The notes: generated from the sequence alone by a model not told the origin. A DNA stretch of 6,767 bases from Parcubacteria group bacterium RIFCSPHIGHO2_01_FULL_47_10b (GCA_001824325.1 MHXC01000001.1:15716-22482), one strand, 5' to 3'; positions 1-5,681 are shown, counted from the stretch's first letter. Made by a program: numbers and translations.

Positions 1-502
1 CAGGCGAGGCTGCCGTATCCAGCCCCAAGTCACGCGCCATTACTCTGAGTCTAAACAAGTGAAATCCGTCGCTCACCAGCATGATCTGATTCATTTTTTG
101 CTGCTTTACTATTGCAGCCACTGCCTGCAAGCTCTGTAATGTTGTGCGCCCTTTCTCCTCGATAATAATATTGCTTTCTGCAACTCCTTTTTTAATCAAA
201 TAGGTTTTTCCAGAGGCAGACTCCGATACCTGCTCCCCCTCCCCTACGCCACCGGTTAATATAATAACAGGGGCATACCCCTTTGTATATAAACCATGCG
301 CGTGATTGAGGCGGGCCTGAAATACCGGCGACGGCACCCCATTCCATTGGCTTGCCCCCATTACAACTATGGCATCGACCGATTGTGCACCGCCAAGGCG
401 GGCGAGACGGTAGATGCTCTCTAATAAGCCGCAAAAAGCTCCAGCCGAAAGGAGCATAGCAAAAACAATCAACCATGTAGTAAGCCGGGGCTTTTTACTC
501 AT
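1..502 (-). CDS. YdcF-like (DUF218) membrane protein, C-terminus cut by window edge
   Basis: The 167 visible residues start at the ATG whose first base is 502 and run off the left edge without a stop. A basic N-terminus (MSKKPR) is followed by one hydrophobic segment at about residues 9-27, a signal anchor. The DUF218 core then begins with DAIVVMGA (43-50) and continues with SPVFQARLNHA (58-68), a TGG turn (83-85), RTTLQS (119-124) where the family often has an N-T motif, and SDGFHLFRLRVMARDLG (144-160). YdcF/SanA/ElyC-family proteins are envelope proteins linked to cell-wall integrity; some bind S-adenosylmethionine, but the reaction here is unknown. The start overlaps the end of the upstream lysozyme-like gene by 8 nt (ATGAGTAA) and has no good Shine-Dalgarno site, which suggests translational coupling. 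A TTG sits directly before the ATG, and a stop just before that TTG rules out a longer start. The family is clear; the exact function is not. Confidence 0.87.
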   Translation of the reverse strand, partial: MSKKPRLTTWLIVFAMLLSAGAFCGLLESIYRLARLGGAQSVDAIVVMGASQWNGVPSPVFQARLNHAHGLYTKGYAPVIILTGGVGEGEQVSESASGKTYLIKKGVAESNIIIEEKGRTTLQSLQAVAAIVKQQKMNQIMLVSDGFHLFRLRVMARDLGLDTAASP

Positions 503-1766
503 CAATCATCGATTTTATAAGCGAATAGTTATTGCTAACACCTTTCCCAAAATCGTTTGCCTGTGGATTTTCGTGAGGATCTACTGGGTGTGCCACGTCT
601 TCGATATTATATAGCGTCCCAAGAATCTCTGGCTTAGTAGAGATGTCAAAACCAGCATTCCTCCACCGGTCCTGGCTAAATTTAATTTTAGCCGCAACAT
701 ATCGAATATTTATCCATGGGTCTTTTAGTCGCTCAACGCGCGCCATGTTCTTATTAACATTGCTATCCTGCTCAGTTTTTACACCTAGTTGGTCATATAT
801 CTGTTCGGGTTCCCTTGCTGTTTTTACTCGCACCTGTCCAATCCCGATTGAAGTATTAATACCAGCTAATCCACCAATATTATCAAAAAGTGTATCAACA
901 AAATTAACATTTGTGGCTTGTTCTTGATGAATAACTGCCCCAATGATAACTGGGTCAACGTCGAACTCTTTCGCTCCTCCCTTAATTAACTCTTTATACG
1001 TCTGCACTAGCCCAGTTGCCCTCTCGCGCGCATTAAAATTATGATGCTCTATTACAAGTCGCACCGCATGAACTAATGGCATTCTATCAACAAATAATTC
1101 AAGGTAGTGAATCCCTGAGTCGAGCTCTGTCTCAAATTGTTCAGTTTTTCGAAACGAAGCGCCAACAATTTGCAAAAGTTCCCCAATAAAACTCCAAAAT
1201 CGATATTTTATACTCTGCTGTGTCTGTAGCGCCATACCATCTGCTACAACCTTTATGTCGTCACTGTCATGCTTTCTCCTCCTGATTGTAGCGTCAACAA
1301 GTAGTAATCGAATTGGTAAGTCGATAAGAATAAATGTGTACCACGGTCTTCGATCACCATCTTCTGGCTGGCTGTCTATTTCAAAAAAGGGATTAGCCGT
1401 GCCAGACAACTCTTCTACTATGATTTTTTTGATATACGCACCTTGTTTTGGAATCAATCCCAGTGTGTGTGTCCCCGCGTCAAGCAAAGTCAATAACACC
1501 ACTGTTTTTTCCTTATTTTTTAATAACGAACCGTTAAATGCGGCCGGTGTATCAAAAAATTGATTCCTCGTCCTTAATGGGTTCTCGCGGAATGCAAGCT
1601 GGTTCAACTCGATCCGTAAATTCTCATCAATCTTTTTGCCTGCCTGGGTCCTCGATTTACACCGAGCTACCATAGAAATCGCAACAAGACCCGACTTCTG
1701 TACACCAAAACGTTCATAATAGGGAGTCACAATTGTTTTATCGACTTGTACTATTTTTTTATTCAT
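495..1766 (-). CDS. Lysozyme/lytic-transglycosylase-like protein with duplicated beta-rich N-terminal motif
   Basis: This 423-residue protein carries a lysozyme-like fold signature in its C-terminal third. A candidate catalytic Glu282 lies in AVIHQEQ, followed by SIGIGQVRVKTA (306-317, like the SLT S-x-G-L-x-Q block), NIRYVAAKIKF (353-363) and LYN (385-387). Such domains cleave glycan strands of peptidoglycan. The first 250 residues match nothing I can name. They contain two similar beta-rich stretches 120 residues apart, DAGTHTL (96-102) and DSGIHYL (216-222), each followed by a Pro or Gly turn and a V/I-rich strand, which suggests two carbohydrate-binding-like or Ig-like modules. No N-terminal signal peptide is seen (MNKKIVQVDKT...), odd for a wall enzyme; export may be non-classical, or the protein may act inside. 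The ATG is preceded only by a weak GAGA. The gene lies 52 nt after tRNA-Arg on the same strand with no terminator between, and overlaps the YdcF-like gene. The C-terminal fold is probable; activity is inference. Confidence 0.75.
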   Translation of the reverse strand: MNKKIVQVDKTIVTPYYERFGVQKSGLVAISMVARCKSRTQAGKKIDENLRIELNQLAFRENPLRTRNQFFDTPAAFNGSLLKNKEKTVVLLTLLDAGTHTLGLIPKQGAYIKKIIVEELSGTANPFFEIDSQPEDGDRRPWYTFILIDLPIRLLLVDATIRRRKHDSDDIKVVADGMALQTQQSIKYRFWSFIGELLQIVGASFRKTEQFETELDSGIHYLELFVDRMPLVHAVRLVIEHHNFNARERATGLVQTYKELIKGGAKEFDVDPVIIGAVIHQEQATNVNFVDTLFDNIGGLAGINTSIGIGQVRVKTAREPEQIYDQLGVKTEQDSNVNKNMARVERLKDPWINIRYVAAKIKFSQDRWRNAGFDISTKPEILGTLYNIEDVAHPVDPHENPQANDFGKGVSNNYSLIKSMIDE

Positions 1767-1818
1767 TTGTTTCTCAGAATATCGAGTTCTCCCTACTTTA
1801 AAAGCCGTCCTATGTCTC

Positions 1819-1890
1819 TACCCCTGGAGGGAGTCGAACCCCCATCAAGACCTTAGAAGAGTCCTGCTTTGTCCGTTAAGCTACAGGGGC
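1819..1890 (-). tRNA. tRNA-Arg (anticodon UCU)
   Basis: Read on the minus strand, a 72-nt cloverleaf folds. The acceptor is GCCCCTG with CAGGGGT, the D-stem GCTT/AAGC, and the anticodon stem GGACT/GGTCT around loop CTTCTAA. The T-arm is GGGGG-TTCGACT-CCCTC and the discriminator is A73. The anticodon TCT reads AGA/AGG. The first acceptor pair is a G1-U72 wobble, and several stem pairs are G-U. No CCA is encoded, so a CCA-adding enzyme is required. It has its own promoter (1903-1931) and is followed by the lysozyme-like gene on the same strand. Confidence 0.95.
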
Positions 1891-1902
1891 CAATGTACTT
1901 GC

Positions 1903-1931
1903 AGTATAGCGAGGTATTTGACTATAGGCAA
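1903..1931 (-). promoter_or_regulatory. Promoter for tRNA-Arg and possibly the downstream envelope genes
   Basis: On the minus strand the -35 is TTGCCT (1926-1931) and the -10 is TATACT (1903-1908), separated by exactly 17 nt. The -10 is preceded by CGC. Transcription would begin about 6 nt before tRNA-Arg. It overlaps the rightward tRNA-Pro promoter. Confidence 0.7.
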
Positions 1932-1945
1932 TAATATGCTACATT
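1918..1945 (+). promoter_or_regulatory. Promoter for tRNA-Pro
   Basis: The -35 is TTGACT (1918-1923), followed by a 16-nt spacer and a -10 TACATT (1940-1945) preceded by TGC, giving an extended -10. The predicted start lies about 19 nt before the tRNA. An alternative -10, TATTAT at 1955-1960, lacks a good -35. The element is interleaved with the leftward tRNA-Arg promoter. Confidence 0.6.
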
Positions 1946-1970
1946 AAAAGTACGTATTATCCCAATCATT

Positions 1971-2044
1971 CGGGGCATGGCCTAATTGGCTAAGGCGCAG
2001 CGTTTGGGACGCTGAGATTCCGAGTTCGAGTCTCGGTGCCCCGA
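1971..2044 (+). tRNA. tRNA-Pro (anticodon UGG)
   Basis: A 74-nt cloverleaf folds with perfect stems. The acceptor is CGGGGCA/TGCCCCG, the D-stem GCCT/AGGC, and the anticodon stem CAGCG/CGCTG with loop TTTGGGA. The T-arm is CCGAG-TTCGAGT-CTCGG and the discriminator is A. The C1-G72 pair and G37 are typical of bacterial tRNA-Pro. The anticodon TGG can read CCN codons. CCA is not encoded. No terminator follows, so the transcript may continue into the lamin-tail gene. Confidence 0.97.
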
Positions 2045-2199
2045 AAATACCAAGGTTCTCATTGATCGTCACAAGTTATGACCCGCGTGCTGCGGTGTTA
2101 TCTTGCGTTCATCGAAATGTTCGGCTGGTGTCATGTGACATTCCGTATACTTGGATATATGAAGGAACGTGGCCACGTATAATCCGTAATATTACGCCC

Positions 2200-3108
2200 A
2201 TGTCCATATCCAAAATAAAGTTTCTGTCGAATTCAAAGCGTTTTGTATTCTTAGGTCTCGTGATCGTTGGAATTGCCTTATTGGGGTTATTTGGGATAGT
2301 AGGATCGTCTGCGGCGAGTAATCGCTCACTCCCCAGTCCGTTGCTTGAAAAATTCTTTAAGCACAAACCCTCGACTGAAATCCATGTTGCTCACGCTTTC
2401 CAAAGCTTTTGCCGTAGCAATGTGTTTCAGACGTTCCTGCAGCGTTGCCAAATAGTCCCACCGCCGGCGTTACCACCAGTTCCCGCGCCAGTCGAGCCAG
2501 GTGATTGTAACAACGACGATAGTGGTGATGACGAAGAGACAGGCCCAGCTCCTGCTCCTACTCCTGAACCAACGCCAATCCCAGATCCCATGCCTGTGCC
2601 AGATCCGACACCCACTCCCCCACCTCCTCCACTGGTAGATCACCTCGTCATTAATGAGCTCGTACCCGCGCCATCAACGGGTAATCCGGAGTGGATAGAG
2701 CTGTATAATCAAACAGGCGCAACGATCAACTTAAATGGCTGGAAACTTGCAGATAATTTTGGTCAGCGAGTGATTACTTTGAACGACTACCAATTACCTT
2801 CCGGCCAATTCGTTGTCATTGCGAATGTTGCCGGCACAACAGTTCCCTTTGCCACCAGCACAATAAACTTCATTAGCCTTTCCGGAGCAATTGGAAATGG
2901 ATTGGCTAATAGTGGCGATGAGTTGCACTTACTGAGTCCGGCAGGACTAGACGTTGATACTACTAGTTTCGGTAGTAATGCCATCGCATTTACTCCTTCG
3001 GTCCCGGCGCCAGGGAGCGGCAAATCAATCAGTCGTGTCCCTAATGGCGTCGACTCAAATACGGCACTTGATTGGCAAGTGCTTGCGACTCCTACGCCTG
3101 GGGCGTAA
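2200..3108 (+). CDS. Lamin-tail-domain (LTD) secreted or membrane-anchored surface protein
   Basis: The protein has 302 residues from the ATG at 2200. A basic N-terminus is followed by a hydrophobic segment (about 15-34, FVFLGLVIVGIALLGLFGIV) and SSAAS, a possible signal-peptidase site near 38-39 or a membrane anchor. A short region with Cys71 and Cys83 leads to a Pro-rich, Asp/Glu-containing stalk (about 86-144, Cys103 within it). The lamin-tail domain covers about 148-294: VINELVPAP, EWIELYN, INLNGWKLAD and SGQFVVI are its usual blocks, ending near DWQV. LTD domains in bacteria occur on secreted proteins, often with nucleases or adhesion modules; here it stands alone, with no LPXTG or second anchor. 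The frame stays open back to a TTG at 2062, but those 46 residues look non-coding and the signal-like sequence starts at 2200. No Shine-Dalgarno site precedes the ATG. A weak -10 (TATACT, 2146-2151) lies upstream, and a hairpin terminator follows the stop. Role: probably cell-surface binding or structure. Confidence 0.88.
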   Translation: MSISKIKFLSNSKRFVFLGLVIVGIALLGLFGIVGSSAASNRSLPSPLLEKFFKHKPSTEIHVAHAFQSFCRSNVFQTFLQRCQIVPPPALPPVPAPVEPGDCNNDDSGDDEETGPAPAPTPEPTPIPDPMPVPDPTPTPPPPPLVDHLVINELVPAPSTGNPEWIELYNQTGATINLNGWKLADNFGQRVITLNDYQLPSGQFVVIANVAGTTVPFATSTINFISLSGAIGNGLANSGDELHLLSPAGLDVDTTSFGSNAIAFTPSVPAPGSGKSISRVPNGVDSNTALDWQVLATPTPGA

Positions 3109-3127
3109 CGATCTGATGGTATCCATT

Positions 3128-3160
3128 CAGGGGCTCTCTCGTAGGGGGCTCCTGTTTGTT
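3128..3160 (+). terminator. Probable Rho-independent terminator after the LTD gene
   Basis: An 11-bp stem (3128-3138 with 3144-3154, three G-U pairs) closes a 5-nt loop TCGTA and is followed by TTTGTTGT. It begins 20 nt after the LTD stop. On the DNA of the opposite strand the wobbles would be mismatches, so it favours plus-strand RNA. It also contains the AGGGGG that might be mistaken for a ribosome-binding site of the next gene. Confidence 0.6.
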
Positions 3161-3179
3161 GTCGCCTCATCGCAATCTT

Positions 3180-3590
3180 ATGCACTACTATCAATCAAAA
3201 AGGTCCCGTCTTTCAGGGACAAATTACCGCGAAGTACGAGCTCACGCAAAAGCTATCTTCTCGCACATCGAAAAGAAGACAAAGCGATCGCCATATATTC
3301 GATCAGCGTACTTCGATAATCAAAAGGTGTTTTTTCATTTTTTCTGGCCTCACCTGATGCAAAAATCTCACAAAGAAAGGGTGAGGCGTCTTCGATATTT
3401 TGCCGCAGCAGTTGACCTGATAAGAAAGACGAGAAATAAACCGGTGGTTTTGCATAACCCCATGAAGACTAGGGAGCTTTTTTACAGATTTGGCGGACAG
3501 ACGAAAGAAAAAGAACTGTTTTATGTACAGATAAAAACCGATGCTCGAACACATAAAAAATATCTGATGTCCGTTTTCCCAAAAAACTAA
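3180..3590 (+). CDS. Small basic protein of unknown function, CPR-type
   Basis: The protein has 136 residues from ATG 3180 and is strongly basic, with no signal peptide or membrane segment. Visible blocks are SKRSRLSGTNY near the N-terminus, KRSPYIRSAYFDNQKVFF (about 36-53), FWPHL, RRLRYFAAAVDLIRK, and a C-terminal beta-rich part FYRFGGQT...ELFYVQIK...KKYLMSVFP. I recall similar stand-alone proteins in CPR genomes but know no proven function. The alternating strands and basic/aromatic residues of the C-terminal half are loosely like RelE/BECR-fold RNases, which is speculation. An in-frame TTG at 3156 would add eight residues with AGGGGG at good spacing, but that AGGGGG is buried in the terminator hairpin, so I prefer the ATG. 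No promoter of its own is evident; expression may depend on read-through. No antitoxin-like partner gene is adjacent. Confidence 0.75.
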   Translation: MHYYQSKRSRLSGTNYREVRAHAKAIFSHIEKKTKRSPYIRSAYFDNQKVFFHFFWPHLMQKSHKERVRRLRYFAAAVDLIRKTRNKPVVLHNPMKTRELFYRFGGQTKEKELFYVQIKTDARTHKKYLMSVFPKN

Positions 3591-3595
3591 AAAAC

Positions 3596-3636
3596 CCTCC
3601 GCCAGGTTGAAGTTGTAAAACAAGCTTCGGCCGAGG
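3596..3636 (+). other. Imperfect stem-loop in the intergenic region
   Basis: Starting 6 nt after the stop of the small basic protein gene, 3596-3603 pairs with 3629-3636 (one C-C mismatch), 3609-3612 with 3625-3628, and 3613-3616 with 3620-3623. There is a 5-nt bulge on the left, a 1-nt bulge on the right and an AAA loop. About 15 pairs form. No T-run follows, so it may be a decayed terminator or an mRNA 3'-end stabiliser. Confidence 0.4.
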
Positions 3637-3674
3637 ATCTTCTAGTACATTTGAGTATATATTATTTAAAGCCC

Positions 3675-3703
3675 TTGTCAATACGCCTTAAATTTGCTAC
3701 GCT
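3675..3703 (+). promoter_or_regulatory. Promoter for rny
   Basis: The -35 is TTGTCA (3675-3680), followed by a 17-nt spacer and a -10 TACGCT (3698-3703) preceded by TTTGC, an extended -10. It lies 35 nt upstream of the rny ATG, giving a leader of roughly 29 nt. Confidence 0.6.
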
Positions 3704-3738
3704 GGCTATGGTAGCTTAGTAATGTTCGTTTCACACAT

Positions 3739-5262
3739 ATGGATATTATTGCATTACAGTTAGTAGTGGCTGCGGTTCTCGGTGGAGTCGCAGGCTATGC
3801 ATTACGATTGTTGTTGGCAAAACGATGGGTTGCTTCAGTCGAAGGAAAAATTAATTCGTTACGACAAAAGGCACGACAAAAGGCAGAAGAGATAATTTTG
3901 GAAGCACGGCAGAAAGCAGTTGAATCACTCGAAGAGGCAAAAAAGGAAGAAAAACAGCAGGTAAAGCACCTCGAAGAACGCCAGCAACGCATTGAACAAA
4001 AAGAGGAGGAACAAGAGAAACAAAACAAAGACCTCTCCAAACAAAAATCAGAACTTGATACACAATCCAAAGAGATCGAAACGCTGAAAACACAGATTGT
4101 AGAAGCGCAGGAAAAGAAAATAAAGGAATTGGAGGAGCTTTCCGGCCTTTCGAAAAAGAAAGCGGAAGAGCAGTTGTATCACGAACTTGAAGAGGTCCAC
4201 AAATCCGAACTCATGCAGCGATTACAAAAGCTTGAAAAAGAAGCCGATTATTCGTTGCGCGAGCGGGCGAAAAATATTATGGCGCTGGCGATGCAGCGCA
4301 TGGCATCCGAGCACACCTCGGACTTAACGTCATACACGCTTTCGATTCCATCGAATGATATCAAGGGGCGCATTATCGGCAAAGAGGGCCGCAACATTCG
4401 CGCTTTTGAGCACGAAACTGGGGTGGAAGTTATTGTCGACGAAACACCTGATGTCATCACGTTGTCATCATTCAATCCCATTCGCCGCGAGGTTGCGCGA
4501 ATCGCCATGGATCGCCTTATTCGAGACGGCCGCATTCAACCCGCAGCAATCGAAAAGACAGTAGCTGATGCGAAAAAAGAGGTGGCTGCAGAAATCCGCA
4601 AGGCAGGTGAAGAAGCAGTGTATAAACTGGGGATTGTTGGGTTGAACCCTGACTTGATAAAGGTCATCGGTCGCCTCAAATACCGCACCAGTTATGGTCA
4701 AAATGTACTAGATCACTCGATTGAGGTCGCACGAATCGGAGAGATTATCGCCGAAGAGCTAGGCGCAAACACAACGATAGTAAAAAAGGGTGGACTGTTG
4801 CATGACATCGGTAAGGCCGTTGATCATGAGGTACAAGGCAGTCACGTCGATATTGGCATTAAGATTCTGCAGAAATTCGCTGCTGGACAGGAAGTAATTG
4901 ACGCGATGAAGTCACACCACGGCGAATACCCAGCAGAGTCACTCGAGGCGGTTATCGTCGAGGTTGCCGACGCCATTTCGGGCGCACGACCGGGCGCACG
5001 ACGAACGTCGGTTGAAGAATATCTCAAGCGACTCGAGGATCTCGAAAAAATCGCCAACTCGTATGAGGGGGTACAAAAGACCTATGCGCTCCAAGCAGGT
5101 CGCGAGGTGCGCGTGTTCGTGCATCCTGATGTAGTAGACGATGCGCAGGCAAAGAAGCTCGCGCGCGGCATTGCAAATGAAATCGAGCAGACATTGGCTT
5201 ATCCCGGCGAGATTAAGGTGCATGTGATACGAGAAAATCGGGTTATCGAGTACGCGAAATAA
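3739..5262 (+). CDS. rny: Ribonuclease Y, membrane-anchored endoribonuclease
   Basis: The protein has 507 residues, close to the roughly 520 of typical RNase Y. The order is a single N-terminal membrane helix (about 4-27), a long charged coiled coil (about 35-180, rich in K, E and Q), a KH RNA-binding domain with the GxxG loop GKEG (214-217, in RIIGKEGRNIRAFE), and an HD phosphohydrolase domain. Metal-binding candidates are H326 (LDHS), H355-D356 (LLHDIGK), H393-H394 (KSHHGE) and D411 (EVADAISGARPG). All the expected HD residues are present, so the enzyme should be active. RNase Y makes initiating endonucleolytic cuts in mRNA at the inner membrane and partners with other decay enzymes in Firmicutes. 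The start is the ATG at 3739; no Shine-Dalgarno site precedes it (TTTCACACAT), so initiation may depend on a short leader. It has its own extended -10 promoter. HU follows after 146 nt with no clear terminator between. Confidence 0.97.
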   Translation: MDIIALQLVVAAVLGGVAGYALRLLLAKRWVASVEGKINSLRQKARQKAEEIILEARQKAVESLEEAKKEEKQQVKHLEERQQRIEQKEEEQEKQNKDLSKQKSELDTQSKEIETLKTQIVEAQEKKIKELEELSGLSKKKAEEQLYHELEEVHKSELMQRLQKLEKEADYSLRERAKNIMALAMQRMASEHTSDLTSYTLSIPSNDIKGRIIGKEGRNIRAFEHETGVEVIVDETPDVITLSSFNPIRREVARIAMDRLIRDGRIQPAAIEKTVADAKKEVAAEIRKAGEEAVYKLGIVGLNPDLIKVIGRLKYRTSYGQNVLDHSIEVARIGEIIAEELGANTTIVKKGGLLHDIGKAVDHEVQGSHVDIGIKILQKFAAGQEVIDAMKSHHGEYPAESLEAVIVEVADAISGARPGARRTSVEEYLKRLEDLEKIANSYEGVQKTYALQAGREVRVFVHPDVVDDAQAKKLARGIANEIEQTLAYPGEIKVHVIRENRVIEYAK

Positions 5263-5277
5263 TTGACAGATTGTCAA
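5263..5277 (+). promoter_or_regulatory. Perfect palindrome directly after the rny stop
   Basis: TTGACA-GAT-TGTCAA is a perfect 6-bp inverted repeat with a 3-nt centre, beginning on the base after the rny TAA. The left arm is a consensus -35 hexamer. With a 16-nt spacer it faces TACCAA (5285-5290), which is preceded by CGC, so a weak upstream HU promoter with an operator over its -35 is possible. No regulator can be assigned. Confidence 0.4.
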
Positions 5278-5305
5278 ATTCCGCTACCAATCAACAAATA
5301 ACCCC

Positions 5306-5333
5306 TTGCGCTCTGAAAGGGTCTTGCTATAAT
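5306..5333 (+). promoter_or_regulatory. Strong promoter for the HU gene
   Basis: The -35 is TTGCGC (5306-5311), followed by a 16-nt spacer and a consensus -10 TATAAT (5328-5333) preceded by TTGC, an extended -10. It predicts a leader of about 69 nt before the HU ATG. It is the best match to sigma-70 consensus in the window, consistent with an abundant protein. Confidence 0.8.
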
Positions 5334-5367
5334 GGGCTCACGTAATGATTCGCCTCAAACAGCAGGT

Positions 5368-5412
5368 ATGAACAGCGAAATCTACACCATGAAGGGAGGT
5401 GACATGAAATGA
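5368..5412 (+). CDS. Possible 14-residue leader ORF overlapping the HU start
   Basis: An ATG at 5368 opens a frame encoding [14 protein letters not shown] and stopping at TGA 5410-5412. That TGA overlaps the HU start codon as ATGA (5409-5412). The HU Shine-Dalgarno site lies within its last codons. AGCAGG stands only 1 nt before its ATG, too close for good initiation, although internal ATGs at 5389 and 5404 share the frame. It could be chance in a 69-nt leader or a coupling device. Confidence 0.3.
   Translation: MNSEIYTMKGGDMK
5394..5402 (+). promoter_or_regulatory. Strong Shine-Dalgarno site for HU
   Basis: GGGAGGTGA lies 6 nt before the ATG at 5409 and matches the anti-Shine-Dalgarno sequence over most of its length. 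It fixes the HU start. It contrasts with the other genes here, none of which has a comparable site. Confidence 0.85.
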
Positions 5413-5681
5413 ATAAGACGGAATTAATCGAGGCAGTAGCAGGTGCAGCTGATGTATCAAAGGCAAAGGCAAAGGCAGTGTTAGATGCAGCTTTTGACGC
5501 AATAAGCTCAAGCCTTGCGAAAGGCCGCGAAGTAACCCTGACGGGCTTCGGCACGTTTAAGGTTTCTCAGCGAGCAGCACGAACGGGCCGCAACCCACAG
5601 ACGGGTGCGACCATCCAAATTCCTGCGATGCGCGTCCCACGCTTCAAGGCAGGGAAAGCACTCAAGGATGCCGTTCGTTAA
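5409..5681 (+). CDS. hup: HU-family nucleoid DNA-binding protein
   Basis: At 90 residues this is the standard length for HU/IHF proteins. The N-terminus [11 protein letters not shown] and the helical region ending in [13 protein letters not shown] form the dimerisation part. [32 protein letters not shown] (about 43-74) is the beta-arm, with GFGTF and the conserved RNP tip (Arg-Asn-Pro at about 61-63) that inserts in the DNA minor groove. [14 protein letters not shown] closes the fold. HU dimers bend and compact DNA and affect replication, recombination and transcription. The start is set by the Shine-Dalgarno site at 5394-5402. The gene has its own strong promoter and a terminator about 45 nt after the stop, so it is mainly monocistronic. 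Its promoter region carries a palindrome and a mini-ORF, which may hint at autoregulation, common for HU genes. HU rather than IHF is favoured by the lone gene and general sequence, but the two are close relatives. Confidence 0.96.
   Translation: MNKTELIEAVAGAADVSKAKAKAVLDAAFDAISSSLAKGREVTLTGFGTFKVSQRAARTGRNPQTGATIQIPAMRVPRFKAGKALKDAVR

Noticed and set aside
192..476. Minus-strand Cys/Trp/Gly-rich frame
   Set aside because: It is a shifted frame over the YdcF-like gene, whose own frame shows clear DUF218 blocks and a membrane anchor.
2062..2199. TTG start giving a 348-residue lamin-tail protein
   Set aside because: The extra 46 residues do not look like protein and would place the signal-like segment internally; ATG 2200 gives a normal signal region.
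2427..2615. Minus-strand Gly/Ser-rich frame
   Set aside because: It is the mirror of the Pro-rich stalk codons of the lamin-tail protein; low complexity and no start signals.
3156..3179. TTG start for the small basic protein
   Set aside because: Its apparent AGGGGG ribosome site lies in the terminator stem; the downstream ATG begins the family-like sequence.
3795..4093. Two minus-strand frames rich in Ser, Cys, Phe and Leu
   Set aside because: They are antisense to the Lys/Glu-rich coiled coil of RNase Y, which opens opposite-strand frames as an artefact.
5459..5477. AAAGGC repeated three times in the HU gene
   Set aside because: It encodes the normal Lys/Ala helix of HU and is too short to be a meaningful repeat tract.
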